A stretch of DNA of 5,342 bases from Paracoccaceae bacterium. Lineage in GTDB: Bacteria; Pseudomonadota; Alphaproteobacteria; Rhodobacterales; Rhodobacteraceae. A program made the position numbers and the translations under genes. Positions 1 to 4,388 of the stretch are shown here, piece by piece. The stretch is taken from NCBI GenBank assembly GCA_002400675.1, contig NVQY01000240.1:1-5342 (forward strand). The letters are read 5' to 3'. Under the pieces are notes generated by a model that was given only the letters and a program-made list of their open reading frames with translations, made no database searches and was not told the DNA's origin. Within the stretch, counting starts at the first letter, position 1, and each line of letters starts with the position of its first letter.

Positions 1-205
1 CGGCGCAACACTAACTCCGATTCTGGCCCGCAGCCTGACCATGCCGGTCAGCATCGTCGAGGACAAAACACTGGACTCTGGGCAGGCGTATCTCCGGCTT
101 GGGTCTGCTGAACAGGTGATTGATAGCTCTGCTTTGTTAGAGTCGATCTGCGATGCGTTTGATGCATTTTCACAACAATCAGAGGAAGAAATCCAGCATG
201 GGTAA
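1..205 (+). CDS. FliH-like flagellar export protein, C-terminal fragment (5' end outside window)
   Basis: Reading from base 2, an open frame of 67 codons runs to TAA at 203-205; the start lies left of the window. The visible part holds V-S-I-V-E-D followed by L-D-S-G-Q-A-Y-L-R-L-G-S and then V-I-D, and ends in a short acidic tail rich in Gln and Glu. The pattern of a V-x-I strand, D-x-x-L, a small-residue turn, a second strand and a closing helix is how the C-terminal domain of FliH/SctL-type proteins ends. FliH binds and restrains the export ATPase FliI and helps bring it to the export gate at the flagellar base. The stop overlaps the fliN start by 8 bp, and two flagellar genes follow directly, which supports the assignment. 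Alphaproteobacterial FliH-like proteins (sometimes called FlbE) are divergent and only about 67 residues are visible, so the name rests partly on context. Confidence 0.66.
   Translation, partial: GATLTPILARSLTMPVSIVEDKTLDSGQAYLRLGSAEQVIDSSALLESICDAFDAFSQQSEEEIQHG
181..189 (+). promoter_or_regulatory. Ribosome binding site that decides the fliN start
   Basis: The purine run AGAGGAAGAA lies about 9-12 bases upstream of ATG 198, inside the 3' end of the FliH-like gene. The in-frame ATG at 153 lacks a comparable site and would add 15 residues unlike FliN, so 198 is the preferred start. Confidence 0.6.
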
Positions 206-494
206 ACTATCCGATTCGTCACAAGCAACGCCAGAGTCAAACAACCCGTTTGTCGCAGTCCCCATCGAGGTGATGGTGGTTGTCGGCAAGGCGCGGCCGT
301 TGGTTCGGGATTTGGTTGGGTTGGGCGAAAACGCTGTTCTAACTCTCGACAAACGTGTCGAAGACCCCGTTGAACTTTACGTCGGCGACAAACTGGTGGC
401 GCGGGGTCAACTGGAAGAGTTGGAAGGCGACAAATCCGGGCAGCTGGCTGTCCGGCTGACGGAAATCTCCGACTTGCAGCATCGGTTGGGATGA
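198..494 (+). CDS. fliN: Flagellar motor switch protein FliN (C-ring / export platform, SpoA domain)
   Basis: This 98-residue protein is essentially one SpoA (surface presentation of antigens) domain, residues about 18-93, after a short polar N-terminus. Visible hallmarks are V-P-I-E-V-M-V-V-V-G near residue 21, a G-E-N-A-V-L-T-L-D strand near 43, the E-D-P-V-E-L-Y-V-G-D signature near 55, A-R-G-Q-L near 68 and the closing V-R-L-T-E-I near 85. FliN forms the lower ring of the cytoplasmic C-ring with FliM and FliG, contributes to switching rotation, and docks FliH with its export ATPase. The length fits the short FliN form lacking the long N-terminal extension of enterobacterial FliN. ATG 198 is chosen because it sits behind a purine-rich ribosome binding site and overlaps the upstream stop by 8 bp; a longer reading from 153 adds nothing FliN-like. 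The stop overlaps the fliP start, so fliN is probably coupled to both neighbours. Confidence 0.9.
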   Translation: MGKLSDSSQATPESNNPFVAVPIEVMVVVGKARPLVRDLVGLGENAVLTLDKRVEDPVELYVGDKLVARGQLEELEGDKSGQLAVRLTEISDLQHRLG

Positions 495-1237
495 TCGGCG
501 TGCGGTACCTGACTTCGGCGGTTTTTCTGGCTGGTTTACTCTTGCTGATCCCATCTACGGGGATGGCCCAAGAGATTTCTTTGTCTCTGGGCGAGGGCGG
601 GTCCATTTCCGCCCGCTCCATTCAGCTAATCCTGCTGATCACAGTCCTCAGCCTTGCGCCGGGGCTGGCGATAATGATCACCTGTTTTCCGTTCCTGGTG
701 ACGGTTCTTGCGATCCTGCGCCAGGCCATAGGTTTGCAACAATCGCCGCCCAATATGCTGATCGTCAGCCTGGCGCTATTTCTTACCTACTTTGTGATGG
801 AGCCAGTGTTTTCCACGGCATGGGAAAACGGCATCAGCCCGTTGATCGAAGAAACGATTGATGTTGAAACCGCCATGACCAACACACTTGAACCGTTTCG
901 TGGATTCATGGCGAACAGAGTCGATCCTGATACTTATCGGGCAATGGCGGACCTGCGGCCTGACGTGGGTGTCGGTGGGCCGAATGCTCAGGCACCGCTT
1001 TCGGTTCTGATCCCCAGCTTTTTGTTGTCTGAGATATCACGGGCCTTTCAGATAGGCTTTTTGGTCTTCCTGCCGTTCCTGATCATCGACCTGGTTGTTG
1101 CCGCCATTTTGATGTCCATGGGTATGATGATGGTGCCACCGTCAGTGGTATCCTTACCCTTCAAACTTGCCTTCTTTGTCGTTGCAGATGGCTGGAGTCT
1201 GGTGGCCAGCGCGCTAGTGCGCAGTTACTATCCCTAG
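491..1237 (+). CDS. fliP: Flagellar export gate membrane protein FliP
   Basis: FliP is a core component of the FliPQR export gate, the helical membrane complex through which rod, hook and filament subunits leave the cell. The 248-residue product begins with a cleavable-type signal (hydrophobic 8-20, likely cut after Ala26 in S-T-G-M-A/Q-E), as FliP proteins usually do. Hydrophobic segments follow at about 43-75, 90-108, 186-212 and 217-240, with a periplasmic loop of roughly 75 residues between the second and third. Family signatures include S-P-P-N and L-A-L-F-L-T-Y-F-V-M (85-103), I-P-S-F-L-L-S-E-I (174-182), the F-Q-I-G-F segment (186-190), M-M-V-P-P (213-217) and L-P-F-K-L near 222, then D-G-W-S-L. 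In the first conserved segment the usual S-F-T-R is C-F-P-F (65-68), and the Gln after P-P-N is Met. The start ATG overlaps the fliN stop by 4 bp (ATGA). No + strand gene follows, so this appears to be the last gene of the operon. Confidence 0.95.
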   Translation: MIGVRYLTSAVFLAGLLLLIPSTGMAQEISLSLGEGGSISARSIQLILLITVLSLAPGLAIMITCFPFLVTVLAILRQAIGLQQSPPNMLIVSLALFLTYFVMEPVFSTAWENGISPLIEETIDVETAMTNTLEPFRGFMANRVDPDTYRAMADLRPDVGVGGPNAQAPLSVLIPSFLLSEISRAFQIGFLVFLPFLIIDLVVAAILMSMGMMMVPPSVVSLPFKLAFFVVADGWSLVASALVRSYYP

Positions 1238-1398
1238 CGTTTGCGCGAGCCTGTCGCGACTGTCCGAGCAATGCACGGACATATCTTCCTGATTCTGGCG
1301 CAGGAAGGGTACTTGCCCAAAAACCTCTAGGTTTGACGGGAAGGGACATTCTGATGTTGGCGAGGTGGGCAGTAAGCCCAAGCCCTGCCTACAAAAAG
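1238..1398. other. Spacer downstream of fliP with several small inverted repeats
   Basis: No convincing gene lies between the fliP stop and the terminator. The spacer holds potential hairpins: TGTCCG with CGGACA (1261-1266/1276-1281), CTTCCTG with CAGGAAG (1285-1291/1301-1307, 9-base loop), the near-palindrome AAACCTCTAGGTTT (1321-1334), and GTGGGCAG with CTGCCTAC (1365-1372/1385-1392, one G-U pair). None is followed by a T run on the + strand, so they are not ordinary terminators. They may structure the 3' untranslated end of the flagellar mRNA, or be chance. Confidence 0.35.
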
Positions 1399-1427
1399 AA
1401 AAGGCGGTGGGAAACCCACCGCCTTTT
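1399..1427 (-). terminator. Perfect 13-bp hairpin terminator, probably bidirectional
   Basis: AAAAGGCGGTGGG (1399-1411) and CCCACCGCCTTTT (1415-1427) pair perfectly around an AAA loop. On the - strand the hairpin lies 20 bp past the stop of the small-protein gene, and its T stretch continues as TTTTCTTTTT, a good intrinsic terminator. On the + strand the tail is TTTTC followed by A residues, weaker but possibly enough to stop transcripts leaving fliP 161 bp upstream. It separates two convergent transcription units. Confidence 0.88.
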
Positions 1428-1447
1428 CAAAATCAGTCGTGCACTTC

Positions 1448-1630
1448 TTAGTTGGAAGCGACGGCCGCAGCAACCAGAACCAGCAGAACGAGCGGCAGCA
1501 GGATGCCACTGGACGAGCTAGTTGTTTGCTCAACGATTACCGGTGCTTCGATTACCGGCTCAGCCAGCGTACCAGCAGTTGCGGTCGATGCAGCAGCAGC
1601 CAAAGCGGCGGCGAGAACGAGTTTTTTCAT
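1448..1630 (-). CDS. Small exported, C-terminally membrane-anchored protein of unknown function
   Basis: This 60-codon gene starts behind a strong GGAGG ribosome binding site 5 bases from ATG and ends just before a perfect terminator. The product starts M-K-K followed by an Ala/Leu-rich stretch and an A-T-A motif, giving a likely signal peptidase cut after Ala19. The predicted mature part is only about 41 residues: a repeat-like acidic segment E-P-V-I-E-A-P-V-I-V-E (24-34), a Thr/Ser linker (36-41) and one hydrophobic segment (43-58) closing with A-S-N. After Lys3 there is no Lys or Arg, so the mature protein is acidic. A 10-bp direct repeat, CGATTACCGG (1534-1543 and 1549-1558 on the + strand), encodes the doubled P-V-I. 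I recall similar small proteins in Rhodobacterales but know no function. It might be an inner-membrane peptide exposed to the periplasm; the 'signal' could also stay uncleaved, giving a hairpin of two membrane segments. Confidence 0.8.
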   Translation of the reverse strand: MKKLVLAAALAAAASTATAGTLAEPVIEAPVIVEQTTSSSSGILLPLVLLVLVAAAVASN

Positions 1631-1635
1631 GTTAA

Positions 1636-1640
1636 CCTCC
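1636..1640 (-). promoter_or_regulatory. Strong ribosome binding site of the small-protein gene
   Basis: GGAGG on the - strand, within CTGGAGG, lies 5 bases upstream of ATG 1630. This spacing is near ideal and fixes the start codon. Confidence 0.85.
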
Positions 1641-1650
1641 AGAAATTCAG

Positions 1651-1673
1651 GCGGTTCAATAAATCTGAACCGC
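1651..1673 (-). promoter_or_regulatory. Leader hairpin or operator upstream of the small-protein gene
   Basis: GCGGTTCA (1651-1658) and TGAACCGC (1666-1673) form a perfect 8-bp inverted repeat with a 7-base AT-rich spacer. It lies 10 bp upstream of the GGAGG site of the small-protein gene, so in the mRNA it would be a stable stem just before the ribosome binding site. It could protect the 5' end, affect translation, or in DNA be an operator for a dimeric regulator. No T run follows in either direction, so a terminator is unlikely. Confidence 0.5.
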
Positions 1674-2021
1674 GTACCAAGACTTACCTCGTGGCTTTTT
1701 CTAACCAGCTATACGTATGGAATGCAAATGCTTGTTGACCGTATCACACTTAGTTTGGGCGAATTGTGGTCAAATTAGCAACACTTGCGCGTCATTCCCG
1801 ACCATCCAGCGTGAACATCGGACCGTGGCTAAAAGTGTCCATCAGCTGGGCCCAAGCCCCTGCCCGCTGGCAGCTGCCCAATATCTCGTGCCTCGTGGGT
1901 ACCGGAAAGCCGCATTCTCAAACCAATCTGCCGGCTCAGGCACCCTGACATATTTGTGAGTTTGCTCATCCTGCGTATCCGGGGTAATGGCAGAGGCGAA
2001 TTTAACAAACTGTGGTGGGCT
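1674..2021. other. Divergent intergenic region, no convincing gene
   Basis: The small-protein gene is transcribed leftward and the CAP lipoprotein gene rightward from this gap, so both promoters should lie here. Open frames that cross it have no recognisable protein character and no good ribosome binding site. I found no high-scoring -35/-10 pair for either gene. The left end (about 1690-1780) is noticeably AT-richer than the rest, as expected near a promoter. No tRNA, CRISPR or IS end is visible. Confidence 0.5.
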
Positions 2022-2534
2022 ATGATACGCGTATTTTCCCTGTTGCTGGCTGGATTGATGTTTCTGTCGGCGTGCACCGAAACATCCAGCCCTTCGTCGC
2101 AGTTGGGGGCGGATGGCTTGCCGTTGCCCAAAGTATACCGAATCCGCAATGCTGGCAAAGTTCAGTTCCGCATGCTTGATTCGGTCAATTCGCTGCGCAC
2201 GGCTGCCGGCGTTGCCCCGGTTCAGATGAACGCACAGCTAACTGCGGCGTCGGCAACGCATTCGCGCGATATGTCCAAACAGAACCGGCCCTGGCATTTC
2301 GGCTCGGATGGGTCATCCCCGATTGATCGCGTTCAACGGGCGGGCTACCCCGGTCAGATGCTGGGTGAAAACATTTCGGAAACCTACGAGACCGAATTGG
2401 AAACACTTGCCGCCTGGATGGATGAAAAGGGCACCCGCGAAGTTCTTTTGGACAAGGCGGCGGTCAACATGGGGTTTTCCTGGTTTCAGGAACCCAGTGG
2501 AAAAATATGGTGGACGTTGGTCATGGGCGGCTGA
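2022..2534 (+). CDS. CAP/SCP-domain (YkwD-like) lipoprotein
   Basis: From ATG 2022 the 170-residue product has a lipoprotein signal: M-I-R, a hydrophobic core, then lipobox L-S-A-C with the lipidated Cys at 18. A Ser/Thr-rich linker follows (19-28). The CAP domain spans about 50-170: L-D-S-V-N-S-L-R near 52, A-S-A-T-H-S-R-D-M (76-84), H92 in W-H-F-G, R-A-G-Y (106-109), G-E-N-I (115-118), A-A-W-M (130-133), R-E-V-L-L-D (139-144), and W-W-T-L-V-M-G (163-169). H92 and E116 match the conserved pocket of bacterial CAP proteins, but the usual His before R-x-x-L is Thr138. CAP domains bind lipids, metals or peptidoglycan-related ligands; the bacterial role is mostly unknown, and an envelope location is inferred from the lipobox. 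An in-frame ATG at 1956 would bury the lipobox, so 2022 is preferred, although only a modest GGTGGG lies close upstream. It converges on the transpeptidase gene. Confidence 0.85.
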   Translation: MIRVFSLLLAGLMFLSACTETSSPSSQLGADGLPLPKVYRIRNAGKVQFRMLDSVNSLRTAAGVAPVQMNAQLTAASATHSRDMSKQNRPWHFGSDGSSPIDRVQRAGYPGQMLGENISETYETELETLAAWMDEKGTREVLLDKAAVNMGFSWFQEPSGKIWWTLVMGG

Positions 2535-2553
2535 TCAGCGTGACGCATGATCA
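2532..2553. repeat. Inverted repeat between the convergent CAP and transpeptidase genes
   Basis: TGATCAGCG (2532-2540) pairs with CGCATGATCA (2544-2553) around a TGA loop, with a single bulged A at 2547. It begins on the stop codon of the CAP gene. No T run follows on either strand, so it is at best a weak terminator or an mRNA 3'-end stabilising hairpin in a gap of only 45 bp. Confidence 0.4.
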
Positions 2554-2579
2554 AATGCCCCTCTTCCAAATAGGTAACC

Positions 2580-3080
2580 TCACGCGATCAGGGTGATGAC
2601 CGTCCCATTGTTGACCATCGCGTAAATCTCTTCGATTTCTCTGTTTTTCACCGCGATGCACCCGGCCGTCCAGTCAGGACCCCTGGCCTTGAAGGCGTTC
2701 GGCTGCCCGTGAATGAAAATCTCTCCGCCGGGGCTTTCGCCCAGCGCTTTGGCCTCGGCGATATCGTTTGCGTCCGGGTACGAGATTCCAATCGACAGAT
2801 GGAACGCGCTGTTGGGATTGCGCCGGTCAATGATGTAGTTGCCTTCGGGTGTCTTGCCGTCACCTTCGACCTTTTTGTCGCCAACGGGCGCAAACCCCAG
2901 TTCGAACTTGTATTGCTTGAGAACCTTGTTGCTGTTCAGCAAGTAAAGTTGCCGGTCGCCCTTGTCCAACAGGATCGAAGTGACCGCCGGCCCATCATAA
3001 GTTCTGAACCTACTCTTGGTGCTGCACCCGGCAACGGCCAGTGTCGCGACCATCCCAGCTCCGAAAACACGTCGTTTCAT
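2580..3080 (-). CDS. YkuD-type L,D-transpeptidase-like lipoprotein
   Basis: The 166-residue product begins M-K-R-R, a hydrophobic stretch and lipobox A-V-A-G-C with Cys19 as the probable lipidation site. The rest (about 33-166) is a single YkuD domain: a K-G-D-R-Q-L-Y-L-L strand (40-48), G-D-G-K-T-P-E-G-N-Y near 73, F-H-L-S-I-G-I-S-Y-P (93-102), then I-F-I-H-G (121-125) and D-W-T-A-G-C-I-A-V (136-144). H124 and C141 are the expected catalytic pair; the motif is T-A-G-C rather than S-H-G-C, as in the YafK-like branch. Such enzymes make 3-3 cross-links in peptidoglycan, attach proteins to it, or, in the YafK/DpaA branch, release an attached lipoprotein; the sequence alone does not decide which. 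The start has an AAGG-type site about 7 bases upstream. It lies 56 bp downstream of the methyltransferase on the same strand and has its own promoter candidate. Confidence 0.9.
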   Translation of the reverse strand: MKRRVFGAGMVATLAVAGCSTKSRFRTYDGPAVTSILLDKGDRQLYLLNSNKVLKQYKFELGFAPVGDKKVEGDGKTPEGNYIIDRRNPNSAFHLSIGISYPDANDIAEAKALGESPGGEIFIHGQPNAFKARGPDWTAGCIAVKNREIEEIYAMVNNGTVITLIA

Positions 3081-3106
3081 GGTTTTACCTTTTTTGCCTC
3101 GGCAAC

Positions 3107-3134
3107 TTCATACAATGTCAGAGAAAAATTTCAA
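3107..3134 (-). promoter_or_regulatory. Candidate sigma-70 type promoter for the transpeptidase gene
   Basis: On the - strand TTGAAA (3134-3129) and TATGAA (3112-3107) are separated by 16 bp, matching the consensus at 5 of 6 and 4 of 6 positions. The -35 box starts immediately after the methyltransferase stop codon. Transcription would begin near 3100 and give a leader of about 20 bases carrying the ribosome binding site. Alphaproteobacterial promoters are loose, so this is only a candidate. Confidence 0.42.
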
Positions 3135-3136
3135 AA

Positions 3137-4372
3137 TCACTTTTCCGGGGCGGAGTTATGCGTGAACGACGCGACCAGTTCCGTATGCGCCGACCATCGG
3201 AACTGATCGACCACCTGAACCCAGTCGATTTTATAGCCCGCATCCACCAAATCGCGGGCATCGCGGGCAAATGTGATTGGATTGCACGATACATAAGCGA
3301 TTCGCGCGACCTGTGCCTTGGCCAGTTCCGCCACCTGCGCGGCGGCTCCGGCGCGGGGTGGGTCCAACACGACAGCCCCGAACCTGGCCAGTTCATCCGG
3401 TAACAACGGCCGGCGAAACAAATCACGGGCCGCGACGGTCACCAGTTTCAGACCTGTCGCCCCGCGCCACCCCTGATCCAAGGCCTGCATCATCTGAGCA
3501 TCTTCTTCGACTGCCAACACCTCGGCGGCTTGCGCCAGTGGCAGGCTGAACGTACCGCATCCGGCAAACAGATCGGCAACCTGTCCGGCCCCATTGGCAA
3601 TCTCGCAAACCGCCGCGACCAATGCCGCCTCGCCTTCGCTGGTGGCTTGCAGAAAGGCCCCCGGCGGCGGAACCACCCGCGCCGCACCAAATGCTTGGGT
3701 CGGAGGCGCGGACATCGCAATCGTTTCGCCGTCCCAGGACAATCGTGCGACGCCATGCGCCTGCGTGACCTGTGCCAGAACCTGTTGCAACGGACCATCC
3801 AGCGCCTTGCCATCGGTCACCGACACGTCCAACCCTTCGGCACAGACACTGATTGTCACTGCAAGCGCGGCTTTGCGGCTGGCTCCCTTTATCGCCAGCG
3901 TTTCGGCCACGGATAACCCGGCCATAATTGCAGGGTCCAGCAACTGGCAATCGGTTATCTCTGTGATCACCCCGGATGCCCGCCCGTGAAACCCCACCAT
4001 CGCACCCTTTTTGGTGCGCCGCGCCGCCACTGTCGCCCTGCGGCGCGATCGCGCGGGCGATGTCAGGATCGGACGAAAATCAGGCTCTAATCCGACGTTT
4101 TTCAAGGCGCTTTGTACGATTTGTAGTTTCCACTTTGCCACAAACCCGTCTGATGCATGCTGCAACTGGCAACCGCCACACGCCTTGTAATGCCGACAAG
4201 GTGGCGAAACTCTATCGTCGGAGGGGGTTACGATGCGAAAATCCTCCATCTTGGTGCCCGCAATCGTTCCGCTGATCACCTCACCGGGTAAGGTTCGCGG
4301 CACATAGACCGGCCCATCTGCGATCCCATCACCTTGATGACCCAACCGATTGATTGTTACTGTCGTATTCAT
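3137..4372 (-). CDS. TrmA/RlmD-family SAM-dependent RNA (uracil-5-)-methyltransferase with [4Fe-4S] site
   Basis: The 411-residue protein resembles RlmC/RlmD/TrmA enzymes, which transfer methyl from S-adenosylmethionine to C5 of a uridine in 23S rRNA or tRNA. A short TRAM-like RNA-binding part comes first (about 1-45, with G-H-Q-G-D-G-I and V-P-R-T-L-P-G-E). Cysteines 59, 65, 68 and 142 have the C-x5-C-x2-C...C spacing of the RlmD iron-sulphur cluster. In the catalytic half are G-A-F-L-Q (238-242), the SAM motif D-L-F-A-G-C-G-T-F (267-275), L-D-P-P-R-A-G (336-342), the nucleophile Cys363 in V-S-C-N-P, and Glu398 in H-T-E-L-V, the likely general base. All expected catalytic residues are present. 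The target uridine cannot be read from the sequence, so no symbol is given. The start is 16 bp after the ABC gene stop and has no clear Shine-Dalgarno site, suggesting coupled translation. Confidence 0.92.
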   Translation of the reverse strand: MNTTVTINRLGHQGDGIADGPVYVPRTLPGEVISGTIAGTKMEDFRIVTPSDDRVSPPCRHYKACGGCQLQHASDGFVAKWKLQIVQSALKNVGLEPDFRPILTSPARSRRRATVAARRTKKGAMVGFHGRASGVITEITDCQLLDPAIMAGLSVAETLAIKGASRKAALAVTISVCAEGLDVSVTDGKALDGPLQQVLAQVTQAHGVARLSWDGETIAMSAPPTQAFGAARVVPPPGAFLQATSEGEAALVAAVCEIANGAGQVADLFAGCGTFSLPLAQAAEVLAVEEDAQMMQALDQGWRGATGLKLVTVAARDLFRRPLLPDELARFGAVVLDPPRAGAAAQVAELAKAQVARIAYVSCNPITFARDARDLVDAGYKIDWVQVVDQFRWSAHTELVASFTHNSAPEK

Positions 4373-4388
4373 ATTGCTTACTCAGACC

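Noticed and set aside
1653..1671. GGTTCAAT resembling a tRNA T-arm
   Set aside because: The loop does not fit the G-T-T-C-R-A-N-N-C pattern and no acceptor, D or anticodon stems can be placed around it.
1735..1773. TTGACC (1735-1740) and GGTCAA (1768-1773) inverted pair, and a - strand promoter using TTGACC with TGTGAT (1748-1743)
   Set aside because: The half-sites are 27 bp apart, and the -35/-10 pair would need a 19-bp spacer with a 4-of-6 -10 box; too weak to call.
1452..1778. + strand open frame of 108 codons across the small-protein gene
   Set aside because: It is antisense to the - strand gene, has low-complexity Ala/Thr/Ser composition, no ribosome binding site and no recognisable domain; the - strand gene has a signal peptide, GGAGG and a terminator.
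1717..1959. + strand open frames in the divergent intergenic region
   Set aside because: No ribosome binding site, no domain, no hydrophobic or signal pattern, and they would occupy the region where both promoters are expected.
1956..2021. Upstream ATG start for the CAP lipoprotein
   Set aside because: It would add 22 mostly polar residues ahead of the signal peptide and place the lipobox Cys at about residue 40, which is unsuited to lipoprotein export.
1829..2158. - strand open frame of 109 codons overlapping the CAP gene start
   Set aside because: Its overlap with the lipoprotein signal and linker of the CAP gene and its lack of any domain mark it as a shadow frame.
3423..3989. Several long + and - strand frames inside the methyltransferase gene
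   Set aside because: They are Arg/Pro/Gly-rich frame shadows of a high-GC gene that has complete catalytic motifs in its own frame.
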